Made by a program: the position numbers and the translations under genes
NCBI GenBank assembly: GCA_023091735.1
Contig: JALKBU010000111.1
Span: 17,189 to 81,188, forward strand
Length of the DNA: 64,000 nucleotides
Direction: 5' to 3'
From: Trichomonas tenax
Lineage: Eukaryota > Parabasalia > Trichomonadida > Trichomonadidae
The notes under the pieces: model-generated
The model's database searches: none
What the model was told of the DNA's origin: nothing
Seen by the model: only the letters and a program-made list of their open reading frames with translations
Part shown: piece by piece, positions 1-9,575 of the stretch
Position numbering within the stretch: position 1 is the first letter of the stretch
How the letters are laid out: each line of letters opens with the position of its first letter

Positions 1-1207
1 TTGGTCAGAAAAAAGAGGAGTGTACCTTCTGACACGTAAACCAAAATTGTGCCAATAAAACTGGAACGCAAACCTTTTAAATTCTGCGACTTGCTGTTTC
101 AACAGTATGTTAAAAAACTTCCAAAGAAGCGATTACACAGAATATCTCAAGAAAATTATACATTGCGAAATTAGAACCAAATTCCATAAGGATTCGGACA
201 ATTTCAAATGCAAAAACCTTTAGTAATAGACTAATAGAAAGGTAATATTAAGTTATCTTAATATATTCGAAATATGAATTGCATAATATCTATATTAAAT
301 CGCTTACATATGGCATTATCACTAATTAACAAAACACAACAGGAAAATACCATTGTTAGAGGATCATTCAAAGACTGTATTATTTCATCAAATAAAAAGG
401 TTAAGAAACAATCATCGAGGACTTTATTATTCGCAAACACACAAAATGCAGATTACATATTTACTTTTACTAAGTCCCTTATAGCAAAATTATCCTCAAA
501 ATATCTGAGAATTACTAAAAATATATGATACTCCTCTGTTACATATGCTAGATGACAGCAATCATATATAGGTTATGATAGCTGCTCAAACAAAGAAAGA
601 AAATAATAAAGCTGGAGATTTTTTCATAATTTATCAGTTTACAAATAGTTTACAAATAACTTTGGCACTTTTGAACAAGATAAAAATCACAATTACGAGT
701 TTTTGAGTAAAAGGGTGTTTTAGATCTTGTGGAGTAGTTTTTAATGGGAAAATTTGCTCATAAAAAGTTCAACGTTGTGGTTTCACAGATTTCAAAAATA
801 TTAAAAATTTAGCAGAAACATGTACTGACTCTAATGGAATTTTTAATCAAAAAGTTATTAATCAAATTTTTCCTTATTTTGTTAATAAAAACAATGAATA
901 TAGTTTAGAATATAAATTAAAATTGAATGTCTTATCAATTTCATTTTTGGTCGGTGATCATGTTTTTATATTAATGTACTAAAGATATAGGTTCAGTTTC
1001 CACATTCAATTTTTAATTTGAATATTTTATATTAAAATTAATCATATTATTTAGACTAAATGAAAGAGTTTTATCAACAAAATCCATTGAGAGTTATTTA
1101 ATCGTGCACCACAATTTTTCAATTAATACAATTCAAGTTTTTTTTACAAAAAAAAAACACTTTATTGCAAAGCCTAAACAATCGATTTTTTATAATTTTT
1201 TTCAAAT
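1..1207. other. AT-rich gene-poor stretch with small coding remnants
   Basis: No complete gene is visible. A 69-codon open frame at about 775-981 on the plus strand has no ATG at its start and ends at a TAA, so it reads like the 3' tail of a lost gene. An 84-codon frame at 274-528 matches nothing I recognise. The rest is low-complexity AT-rich DNA with poly-A and poly-T runs. Confidence 0.5.
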
Positions 1208-2320
1208 TTAATGAATGGATCAATAGGATATGTTCTCCACTTATATTCACCATTCTTCCACGCGACGGAGGATGAACTGGTGTTTATGGGGACTAAAATG
1301 CCTGTTCCTAGACTTAATCCAGCTGTTATATTGTAAATTGTCAAATCTGCCCAAGAGCATTTCAATAATCAACCAATCGTGTTGGACTTGGAACTGCCGA
1401 TATTCATTGTCGGCGATATCCATGGAAATCGCAAAGACTATTTAAGAATAATTTCTCCGCATATTTACAACTCTAATTCGAAGTTCTTATTCTTAGGCGA
1501 TTACGTTGACAGAGGAGGTTTCTCGCTCGAAGTTGTTACGCTTCTATATTGTTTAGTTTTGAAGTTCCCAAATAGATTTTACTTAATTAGAGGAAATCAC
1601 GAAGTTCCTGGTATATCAAAGGTCAACGGCCTTTAAGTAACTGCCTTTTCAGCTGATTTGGAATCATTCCGAACAATGCATTTAGTTGCTCCGATTTAAG
1701 AATCTTTTTTCCTATTTGCCTTTGGCTGCCATCGTTTCCGGCAATATATTATGCATTCACGGAGGCCTCGGCCAAACATTCAACTTAATCGACCAACTCA
1801 AGAATTATCAAAGAACAATCAAAGACTTGGCAGATGATACTCTGATTTGCTCTGGTCCAATCCAAACTCAATGGCGTCGACGTACTTGGACTCCCCGAGA
1901 GGAAGGGGAGGACTATATGGCGCTGTAGCAATAAATCAATTTTTGAAAGCGAATAATATTCGATTAATCGTGTGTGGACATCAATGTATAGAGAACGGAA
2001 TTGAATATTTTCATGACATGGTTGTCATTGTATTCTCATCGAGCTTCAATAATGACGAGAACGAAAATAAAGCAGGATATATCTATTTCTCCGAGCATGG
2101 ACACCGTAAGTCATTTATTCTCGAACTATATCACCATACGACAAGAGCAAATGCCACTTTCCAAGACAGTATGAATCTTTCCATAAGAAAACCAAAATCC
2201 TTAATTATGGAGTCTTCAAGAACACAATTCGCGGCTGTAAGCATAATAATTAAGAAGCCAAATTCCTACATGATAGGAAAGAGGCGAACAATTGTTCCTT
2301 CAAGCATGTGCATAAAATGA
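1208..2320 (+). pseudogene. Broken PP1-like Ser/Thr phosphatase (PPP family)
   Basis: The PPP metallophosphatase signatures appear in order: GDIHG near 1413, GDYVDRG near 1497, RGNHE near 1590, CIHGGL near 1755 and a VCGHQ block near 1974 that corresponds to the RAHQ region of PP1. These motifs carry the metal-binding Asp, His and Asn residues of PP1/PP2A enzymes. The frame is broken at least three times: an in-frame TAA at 1334-1336, a stop at 1634-1636 just after the RGNHE block, and a frame change around 1850-1900. The C-terminal part then stays open to 2320. A functional enzyme of about 300-350 residues cannot be made from this copy. PPP phosphatases are highly multicopy in trichomonads, so a decayed paralogue is expected. 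The broken reading could in part be sequencing error, but three lesions make that unlikely. Confidence 0.88.
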
Positions 2321-3250
2321 TATCATTAATCAATGGTTAATTTATAATTATATCACTCTTTTGTTATTTATTAAATTTGTTTGAATGTTTATCTTTTAAT
2401 TGTATAGATTCTTTTGTTTTAGATTCAAATTTTTAGCATAGTTGTATTTCATATCATCAGATTGCAAAGGGATCTGAGTAAGCTATCTCATCAATTTATG
2501 TTTAGATTATCGAGTGGAACTCATTCCGCTTTAGAACAACTCCTTAATTCCTAAATTGAGTTTATTGGTCAAATGTATCTAAGACAATACACTTTGGAAA
2601 GTTGATCAATGTTCTTCCATCGGACAAAAATGTTGGGTTTCGGCCCCAGTCAGAGAAATAAACTTAGCTAATTCGCAAATATTTTTCATCTTTACAGTCT
2701 GAACTATCTTTTTATACAGAAACTATTTTCTAAGCATGTTTATAAAGACTCGATACTCGAAAATCACTTTTTTATATGTAATGAAATATATATATCAAAA
2801 CTGATATTTGAAACTAGTTGACAACGTATTTGATATAATTACGCTAGTTATGCTAATATCCATGAACATTGACTATATTTAAGATATTTAATGATATTCC
2901 TTTCTATCATGGGCAAATCCTCAATAACATCAATTAGACACAGTAAAGAACAAATATATAACACATACTAGACAATATTTTAAATATGAAGTTTCATGAA
3001 ATAGTTTGCATTATTGATGAAATTTGAATGTTAGATCAATATGAAATATGAAAAATATTGTTAAAATGATCAAACAAACACATTGTATCGATGTAAATTT
3101 CAACAGAGTTTAAGCAGAAAAACATTTTATTCATTGTGATTTTTGAAATACCATGTTTAGAAAAGAGATATGACAAAATTTAAATGCAGAAATTAGAGTA
3201 CTATCAATGCAATATCCAAAGATACAATAAAATCAAAACAAACAAAATGT
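2321..3250. other. AT-rich intergenic region
   Basis: About 930 bases without an open frame of useful length. The base composition is strongly AT-rich with short A and T runs. No RNA gene or repeat was recognised. Confidence 0.5.
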
Positions 3251-3260
3251 CTAAAAGTGA
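3251..3260 (+). promoter_or_regulatory. CTAAAAGTGA core-promoter-like motif
   Basis: CTAAAAGTGACA lies 15-24 bases before the ATG of the beta-helix protein. The same string CTAAAAGTGACAA precedes the ATG of the gene starting at 61016 on the minus strand. It contains the reverse complement of the TCACTTTT motif found before other genes here. A promoter role is an inference from position and recurrence. Confidence 0.35.
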
Positions 3261-3274
3261 CAAAAATCAATTCG

Positions 3275-4507
3275 ATGAAAAACTTTTCTCTTTATTCGTT
3301 AACTGTTGCACATAACTACGGAAATTCGCTATTTTCGGGTCCAAAACGTCTTTTGATATCCAAATCTTCGTTTTCAAACTCATTTTCGCCGACTTTTTAC
3401 CAAATATCGAATTTAAATGCTAAACAAACTAATTTCAGAAGATTTTTATCCTCAGCAATCAAAATAGAGCGAGATTCTTTTACAAAGGCATTCAATTCAC
3501 GCCAAGATTTCTCTAGAAATGATGATTTAGTTTCTCTCCAAGGCTGCATCTTTTATGACATTTCTGGTGATATCAGTGGCGCTGCATTGTACATTGCGAA
3601 CAAGAAATGCAATGTTATCATGACGAGAACCTCTTTTTATAACTGCCAATCAAATAATCAATTTTCAGATGGTGTAATTTTCCTTGAAACATCAACAGCT
3701 ATGATTGAAACGTCATGTGCACGCGAATGCAAAGCTGGTGGACGCGGATCTTTCATATTTGCAAAACTCCAAAACCTAGATGATGTGTTGCAAGTTTCTA
3801 ATTGTAGTTTCATTGCAGACAGAGCTGAATCTTCCCAGTTTTATGTAAGTGGAGGCTCACAAATTGGAATTTGTAATTCAAATTCTACAAAAGCCGATAT
3901 TAGCTCAAATTCATTTGTTACTATTGATAGTAAAGTACCTACAGAGATAGTTTATTGCTATATTGCTCAACAAAAGTGCAAATCAATAATTTATTCAAAT
4001 TCAAACGCTAATTTCTCAATTCGCTCTACATCATTCGCTCACTTAGAGGCTGCGTTCATCATTGATGGTGATTGTGTGGCTACATTCCAACAATGTTCAT
4101 TCTTTGATGTCAAAGCAGAAGTTTCAAATATTTCCGATTCTGCTGTGATTTTCAAGAAATGCTACGTCGACGACAAACTTAAACCAGGTTTAGTATCATT
4201 TGATTCACCAACAAAGATAAATCGCGAAACAATTTTAGTCACATATATCTTTGATGTTGCAAAATGCCACACAGGTCCAACAGAAATTCCATCACCTCCA
4301 ATTCCAGATCCAACCCGTACAAGGCCAATAACGCCAACTGAAAAGCAGCAAATAGCAAAGCCTGCTGTCCGCGATGGAGTTATTTCATTGAGTGTTCTTT
4401 TGCCAATTGTTTTAGTTGCTGCTGCTTTAATTGCTCTTGCTATTGTTCGCTATAGAATGAACCTCGACAACTACGTCAGAGCATTCACGATATTATTGAT
4501 ATCATAA
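3275..4507 (+). CDS. Surface membrane protein with beta-helix-like ectodomain
   Basis: Predicted 410 residues from the first ATG; an open frame continues a few codons upstream but only to a GTG. Residues ~70-320 show short irregular repeats rich in Ser, Asn, Cys and aromatic residues with patterns such as 'GCIFYDISGD', 'RTSFYNC' and 'QCSFFDV'. These resemble parallel beta-helix (polymorphic-outer-membrane-protein-like) surface proteins that are abundant in trichomonads. A Pro-rich linker (~335-360) precedes one strong transmembrane helix (~375-395, LSVLLPIVLVAAALIALAIV) and a short basic tail. No clear N-terminal signal peptide is seen, so the 5' end may be lost or the start may differ. The last ~10 residues run into the junction with the glycine-rich remnant on the other strand, so the cytoplasmic tail may be truncated. 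Function is unknown; adhesion is only a guess. Confidence 0.65.
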   Translation: MKNFSLYSLTVAHNYGNSLFSGPKRLLISKSSFSNSFSPTFYQISNLNAKQTNFRRFLSSAIKIERDSFTKAFNSRQDFSRNDDLVSLQGCIFYDISGDISGAALYIANKKCNVIMTRTSFYNCQSNNQFSDGVIFLETSTAMIETSCARECKAGGRGSFIFAKLQNLDDVLQVSNCSFIADRAESSQFYVSGGSQIGICNSNSTKADISSNSFVTIDSKVPTEIVYCYIAQQKCKSIIYSNSNANFSIRSTSFAHLEAAFIIDGDCVATFQQCSFFDVKAEVSNISDSAVIFKKCYVDDKLKPGLVSFDSPTKINRETILVTYIFDVAKCHTGPTEIPSPPIPDPTRTRPITPTEKQQIAKPAVRDGVISLSVLLPIVLVAAALIALAIVRYRMNLDNYVRAFTILLIS

Positions 4508-5214
4508 TATTGTGTTATAATATCAACAGCCCCACCATCACCAGCTCCACTTTCAGGATAGTCTGGATCATTTAGGTCAAGGCCTCCATTTCCTCCACCA
4601 TTCCATCCTCCTAAACATCTTGGAGCACCCTGATTAATGCTCGTTTGATCTTCACCTTTTCCTCCTATATATAGAAAAAGTGAACGAAGTTCTTCGATGG
4701 CTATATCACCTCTTACATATGCTCCTTTGCCACCAGAGTTAGCGCGTATATTGTTGGTATTTTGAACTCTAGCATTGCCACCTTGTGAGCCCCATAATTC
4801 AAATCTGTATAATCCTTTTTGGAAACGAATCTCATAATGTCTAACTTTCGTTATGAAATTTGCTAAAGGACTATATGATTCAGTTAATAACTTATGTCCA
4901 CCATAATCATCTAATACTAAGAATGTATTTGATGGATGTTTAGTAAATGGATATTTCTTAAGTTTTGATGTAATATAATATGTTAATCTTTGTATATCAA
5001 ATGTTTTAGGATCTTTTCTTAATTTATGTTTTTTAATCATATGTTCCATATCTTCACTAATTTCTTTCATATTACTATTTAAGAATTCACATATAGCATA
5101 ATACTTACTTTTTTGTTTAACGTTTTTATTTAAATAATCCATTAATTTATCATCACTTATTTTCTTAATTTTAGTTTTTATATTTTTCATAAAAGTATTT
5201 GCTGTTGAATCCAT
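4471..5214 (-). pseudogene. Truncated glycine-rich surface protein fragment
   Basis: Residues ~125-235 of this 247-residue frame carry the glycine-rich pattern 'FELWGSQGGN ... GGKGAYVRGD ... LYIGGKGEDQ ... GGWNGGGNGG ... SGAGDGGAVDI'. It resembles the extracellular Gly-rich domain family (ALK/LTK-like glycine-rich region) that is greatly expanded in trichomonads. The similarity stops right after GGAVDI at about 4520; beyond it the frame only reads antisense across the 3' end of the neighbouring beta-helix gene. The N-terminal ~110 residues are Lys- and Asn-rich, have a different codon style and are not recognised, so two unrelated pieces may be fused here. There is no signal peptide and no membrane anchor. 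I regard it as a truncated copy. Confidence 0.6.
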
Positions 5215-5525
5215 TGTCTAGGAAAACTATTAGAATAAACATTATAAATACTAGATTTCTTATTTGGTTCAGCATATACTTTATATGAATATGTATAATG
5301 TAAGTTAGTACCATGTGAATTATCATTAACATATATTCTAGATTCTATTCCTGTAGTCATAACTCTTGGTGTTTTTATTCTAGGTATATTATTAACATTC
5401 TTAATAGCAACACTGTTATCATTATGTGATAAGATATTAATAGAATTTACTTTTTGTGGTGATCCTTCAATAGTTTGCTCAACCATCTGGCTTTTCCCCA
5501 TTTCCCATATGGGAGTCTTCCCCAT
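5187..5525 (-). pseudogene. AT-rich foreign-looking gene fragment
   Basis: An open frame of about 110 codons overlaps the start of the next minus-strand frame, and the join looks like a frameshift. The product contains 'NSINILSHNDNS' and 'YVNDNSHGTNLHY' and is rich in Asn, Ser and Val. Its first codons run through the G-rich/C-rich repeat block, so the real start is unclear. Codon choice (AAT, AGT, ATA) resembles the fragments at 6109 and 6944 rather than the trichomonad housekeeping genes. A link to a Maverick/Polinton-like element is inferred from context only. Confidence 0.35.
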
Positions 5526-6015
5526 GTGCGTCACCAAATGGGGAAAAAATTATATTTTACAATAAAACGTGTTTTTTTGGAAAATGGGAAAACTTGTTAC
5601 AGTCGGGAATCATACATTAAATGGGGAAATACACCGCGAATTCATGGTTTCAATTTCAAAGAAAACTAAATACCTTTCTCCGTATCCCCATCTTTCCCCA
5701 TTTCCCCTCTCAATTTCCCTATAAGGTGACACTAAATTGAATACCTGCCACGCATTTTTTAGTTGGGGTACTCAATTTTTGGGAAAAGTAACACTCGATT
5801 TCAATACCGCAAATGGGGATTTTGGGGGATTTGAGAGTCATTGGCTGCAAAAAGGGCTTTTCGTAGTTTTATTGCTTGTAATGTAATAAATCAATGCTAT
5901 TTTTGTTTTTTGATAAGTTCAGAATTTATAGTTCATTTATTTGTGTTTGTCATGTAGCCGGAGGCAAAGCCTCCTGCCACGATTTTTTTTTTTTTTGGTT
6001 CTCCAATGGGGAAAA
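5490..6015. repeat. Cluster of TGGGGA / TCCCCA motifs
   Basis: TTCCCCAT or ATGGGGAA-type words recur about nine times in both orientations, near 5495, 5519, 5538, 5621, 5685, 5695, 5813 and 6005. Spacing is irregular. This is striking in an AT-rich window. Neighbouring copies of opposite orientation can pair, for example around 5495 and 5540. The block sits between the two AT-rich gene fragments. Confidence 0.6.
5960..5996 (+). repeat. GC hairpin followed by T14
   Basis: GGAGGC-AAA-GCCTCC is a perfect 6-bp stem with a 3-base loop at 5960-5974. A run of 14 T follows at 5983-5996. The layout looks like an intrinsic terminator or a Pol III stop, but no transcript into it is evident. Confidence 0.6.
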
Positions 6016-6108
6016 AATAACGTGCGAAAAGTGACCCGCAACCCCGATGGTTGGTTTGCTTATTCATTTATTTATTTTAAAACATTTATATTGTTTTATT
6101 TTATAAAA

Positions 6109-6392
6109 ATGCGATCTAAAAGTATTCTAGCAGGAATTGCGAATGTTCCAATTGAACCAACTAGTAATGTTGATAATAGAACAACTAATAATATTATTAT
6201 CAAGAATTATAGTAGTGATAAACTAGATAATGATAAAGAAATTAATATTCGGGTACAAATGAAAGAAATGCTAATAGTGATGTTAAATTATATGTTTTGA
6301 CCTTAGCTAACTTATTTGGTGTTAATAAAGCATCATCTAAACTAAGTGGTGCTATTTGTAATGTGTCTTCTATGTACGTTTTGGAAAAGTGA
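6109..6392 (+). pseudogene. Frameshifted AT-rich gene fragment
   Basis: Starts with an ATG at 6109 and reads about 50 codons, then must change frame near 6245 to keep an open frame that ends at the TGA at 6390-6392. The second part contains 'LANLFGVNKASSKLSG' and the first 'VPIEPTSNVDNRTTNN'. Codon use is extremely AT-rich. I do not recognise the family. It has the same style as the fragments at 4850-5525 and 6944-7346, so I infer a common source element. Confidence 0.45.
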
Positions 6393-6452
6393 CGCATTTT
6401 GGGTGTTTCGTGGACACTCAAAATATAAAACAAACGGGCCTTTGGCGATGAT

Positions 6453-6467
6453 AGCGCCGCTGGCGCT
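6453..6467. repeat. Second 6-3-6 GC hairpin
   Basis: AGCGCC-GCT-GGCGCT is a perfect inverted repeat with a 3-base loop, inside a short GC-rich island (6435-6475). Its geometry equals that of the hairpin at 5960-5974 although the sequence differs. Confidence 0.6.
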
Positions 6468-6511
6468 GAAGGCAGTTCAAAAGCAATCAAAGTTCGCCAA
6501 GATTTCAAAGA

Positions 6512-6568
6512 TCTCCCTCTCCTTCTTTTTTTCTTCTTCTCCTCCTCCCTTTTTCCTTTCCTTCCTTT
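6512..6568 (+). repeat. 57-base uninterrupted polypyrimidine tract
   Basis: Positions 6512-6568 contain only C and T. Such mirror-like homopyrimidine tracts can form triplex DNA. No gene uses it as a splice signal here; the window's genes have no visible introns. Confidence 0.85.
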
Positions 6569-6604
6569 GCTTAAAAATTTTATTGTTTACAAGAACCTTA
6601 TAGA

Positions 6605-6935
6605 ACTTAAATGAACGGTGTGTCCTATACATGTCAAAGGTGTGTCCACTTTTCAACCGTTTTCATTGAATATGTGTCCCTTTCATGTCCGAAGTGTCCA
6701 AACGTCACTTTTACGTGTACTAGCTTTACAAAACCCTGTAATTTTTTGGAGGAAACCTCTTTTTGGTCACTTTTTGATATTTTTTTAAACAAATTTGAGA
6801 TCGAATTTTAGTGGATATATGTAATCTGTGTGTATTATATTGATGAATGGCTGATTTATTTTTGACTTTTTTAGACTTTTCGGATCAGATTTCACAAAAA
6901 ATGAAAAAAATTCACAAAAATTAGGCACTTGAACA
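6605..6935. other. Gene-free stretch with GTGTCC repeats
   Basis: GGTGTGTCC occurs twice and ATGTGTCC / AAGTGTCC follow between 6617 and 6703, with ATGTC words between them. The reverse complement GGACAC occurs again at 6953. This could mark a repeat border, but no clean terminal repeat can be drawn. Confidence 0.4.
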
Positions 6936-6943
6936 CATAACTT

Positions 6944-7346
6944 TTACTTTAGGACACTTCCACGAGAACACATGCAGATACGTACTGCTGTAAATTTAAC
7001 CTTAAGTTGAATGTAACCAGCAAAATCAGGTAAGAACTTAATAGCTTCAAATGGTAAGAATCTTCTAATATCTATCTTTAAATCTAAACTAACATCAAAT
7101 GTATTATCAGTTTCTAATACTGTCATATCAATAACGATACCAGATCTAACAGTATTAACACGTTTCCAAACATCAGAGTGTCTTGTTTTAGAAAATACAT
7201 CAGTTCTTTTAATAGCATCTGTTGTTCCACAATTACTCATAATATAACCTTCATTAATTGCGTTATCTTGTGTATAAATAACTCTACCGTTTGTTGCGAT
7301 TTTGTTGACAAAATCATAGCGTCCAAATATTTTGATATCTTTTCTT
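6944..7346 (-). pseudogene. Internal fragment of a capsid-like or other element protein
   Basis: The minus-strand frame is open from about 7346, after a TGA, to 6944. The apparent Met at 7240 is not a real start because similarity-style sequence continues upstream ('KIATNGRVIYTQDNA', 'INEGYIMSNCGTTDA'). The middle has 'DVSLDLKIDIRRFLPF' and 'IKFLPDFAGYIQLKVKF', an alternation of strand-like segments that would suit a jelly-roll structural protein. Both ends appear cut: the 5' end lacks an ATG and the last ~10 residues look unrelated. I suspect the major structural protein of a Maverick/Polinton-type element, but that is inference and no family signature is certain. Confidence 0.4.
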
Positions 7347-7349
7347 GTT

Positions 7350-7982
7350 CATAACGATGTAATATGAAAAACTATACTGAAAATAAAATATGGACTTAAT
7401 ACTATATGTATTAATATAACTATTGTGAATTAAATTTGAAATTATCTCGTAGTGATGTTATGCTCCAAGTTTTACTGTGTTTTTTCCAAAACGATGATTC
7501 CTTTTATGGCACTAAAATTAACTACTTGATTTGAATTTCATCACTAACGCTAAACAATTATTATCTATGCTATTTATAATACCTATGAGATATATAATCT
7601 AATGCATACATATAAAGTCAGATTTAATGAGGGTTGAGATTCAGCGAATCAATTGTTAAGCTCATGGTATTTTTGAGGATTGATACAGCTCTTGAGCTCT
7701 TTCGTTAATGTTTAATCGTTATGATATAACCAAAAATATCGATGATGCAATTTTTATCAATGTATAAAGCACCTATAAACATCATTTTGAAATTTCAATT
7801 TTTATCTCGATATTTTTTTGCAATGAGTTAAATTTCTGCATCTCTTATAAAGATAAAAATGGAATTATATTCAAAATGCAAGAGGCTGATGAAATGATTA
7901 GGATTCAATTTTGAAACATTTCCATTTATTGGTTATATCGCTATACCTATGTTTTATAAGTAAAATGGAATGTAGCTCATTA
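7350..7982. other. AT-rich intergenic region
   Basis: No open frame or RNA gene recognised across about 630 bases. Composition is AT-rich with short runs only. Confidence 0.5.
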
Positions 7983-8220
7983 TTCTCAATCCAGAAAGAG
8001 GACTTTTATTGAATCCAAAAGTTAAAACATCAAATTCATGAATAAATTTTTTGATATCAAAGTATTCAATTTCGACGCGATATATCTCGAATTGAAAGGA
8101 TTGTTTTGACTAGGATCTCTTACATTCGTTGTTCCTGAAGATCTATATCACCCTCATCCTAAGTTTCAGACCCATTTGATGTGAAGGATTCGAAGTTATC
8201 CCCTTCTCAATTCTGTTTTG
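7983..8220 (+). repeat. Dispersed repeat, copy A
   Basis: This ~240-base segment is clearly homologous to 59031-59260 in the same orientation. Shared words include TTCAATTTCGACG, TATATCTCGAA, GATTGTTTTGAC, TTGTTCCTG, CCTAAGTTTC and TTTGATGTGAAGG. The copies differ by scattered substitutions and small indels. No coding frame is conserved. Confidence 0.8.
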
Positions 8221-8376
8221 TGTCACTTTTAATAACACTATAGTATTTTGCAAATGATATCTAATGTAGTGCAATGACTTCTACTATTAATACTAAGAGT
8301 TTTTAAATCAAAAACATATAGTGAATTTTGCATTTGGAACTCTCATTTCTTCGTTTTTAAAAATTAGTGAGAATTG

Positions 8377-8385
8377 TCACTTTTT
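8377..8385 (+). promoter_or_regulatory. Initiator-like TCACTTTTT
   Basis: TCACTTTTT lies 20-28 bases before the ATG of the TPR protein. It fits the trichomonad initiator consensus TCAYTW. Transcription would start at the A. Confidence 0.55.
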
Positions 8386-8405
8386 GAGACGTTACTATTA
8401 TATAA

Positions 8406-9575
8406 ATGTCGCAGCAACAAGTTTCTCCAGGCTCGAGGAGAACAGCAACCACATCAAGTGGTCACCGCAGAACACAGAAGATAACACAGCGCGATATGGA
8501 TAGTGCTTGCCATCGTTTATCAAGAGTTCCGCAAAAATTTTCATCTAGCAAAGCTGTTCAATCAGAAAAATCGGAACCTTTCGCCGTTACATACTTCAAG
8601 AACAACCCGGATGCCGCTCAAGACGTTCGACCACCAGATGAGAAGTTATCTGACATTGAAACGGCCCTTCAAGGACAGTTACAGGCATCAGAGAAGTTCT
8701 CTCTTCTTGTGCAGCAGAAGGCTCTCCGTTTCATCAACTATGGCGAAAATTCTCCAGAAGCTTTTCGTTCATTCCTCGCAATCGGTGCTTTTTACAACGA
8801 ACAGAAGCGCCCAGACAGCGCTATTCGTCACTTAAACAAAGCTAAGTCACTCGAAGACCAACAGAAGTGCGAAGTTTCACCAGAAGAAGATGCTCAGCTC
8901 GCCGTCGAACTTGCTGATGCACATTTATCTTACAAGACACAGAAGCACACGAAAGACGCTTTCGAAGCACTTTGCCCACATATTGAAACAGAAATTGAGG
9001 ATATCAAGTATCGCCACCGTCGCGACCTCTATCTCGCACGCTGCTTCAACTACATGAACGAGCTCGAGAACGCGCAGGAGCCTTATAGACTTGCGCTTGA
9101 AACATACGACGAGGCACACACAAATCCGAACCAGGATGAGAATCAAGACGCAGAGAAGGAAAACGAGCAGAAAAAGGCTAATCTTAAGGAGCGGGGACGT
9201 CTTTACTGCGAAGCAGCCGATGCTGCTGAGCGTCTTGAAGATATTAAGACCGCTAAACAGTATTATCGCGACGCTCACAGGATCTACAGCGAGCTTGGTG
9301 ATGAGCAAGCAACAAAGGGTCTTGAGATCAAGATAGAGACCTTAGGACCTGATCCGGAGGAAGAGGAAGAAGAGGAACAAGCCCAAGAAAGAGAACAGCA
9401 ACAGGAGCAACAATACAATGAAGAGGAAGGAAAGCATGAAGAAGAAGAGCAGAATGGTAATGCGGAACGTAATGCTAATGTCACAAACGAAGAAGAGGAA
9501 GCTAGTGGACTCTCACTCCAGAAGCAGATTGTTGATAAGATTGATGATAATGCTCAGAATGAAGATTTATTGTAA
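8406..9575 (+). CDS. TPR-repeat protein with acidic C-terminus
   Basis: 389 residues from the first ATG after an initiator-like motif; the stop TAA runs into TAAAC. Residues ~100-310 form helical pairs of TPR type (for example 'AFRSFLAIGAFYNEQKRPDSAIRHLNKA', given here in positions ~118-146, and 'DIKTAKQYYRDAHRIYSELGD' near 270). The last ~80 residues are very acidic (runs of Glu with Gln) and probably disordered. The N-terminal ~90 residues are basic and Ser-rich. The domain order suits a scaffold. Axonemal TPR proteins such as TTC25/ODAD4 or TTC29 are possible relatives given the flagellar neighbours, but the sequence does not decide this. Codon use is GC-richer than the surroundings, which suggests solid expression. 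Confidence 0.8.
   Translation: MSQQQVSPGSRRTATTSSGHRRTQKITQRDMDSACHRLSRVPQKFSSSKAVQSEKSEPFAVTYFKNNPDAAQDVRPPDEKLSDIETALQGQLQASEKFSLLVQQKALRFINYGENSPEAFRSFLAIGAFYNEQKRPDSAIRHLNKAKSLEDQQKCEVSPEEDAQLAVELADAHLSYKTQKHTKDAFEALCPHIETEIEDIKYRHRRDLYLARCFNYMNELENAQEPYRLALETYDEAHTNPNQDENQDAEKENEQKKANLKERGRLYCEAADAAERLEDIKTAKQYYRDAHRIYSELGDEQATKGLEIKIETLGPDPEEEEEEEQAQEREQQQEQQYNEEEGKHEEEEQNGNAERNANVTNEEEEASGLSLQKQIVDKIDDNAQNEDLL

Noticed and set aside
5960..5996. Intrinsic transcription terminator
   Set aside because: The form fits, but there is no bacterial context and no gene ending into it; kept only as a hairpin with a T-run.
8321..8503. 60-codon frame before the TPR gene
   Set aside because: It overlaps the TPR gene start in another frame and contains the initiator-like motif.
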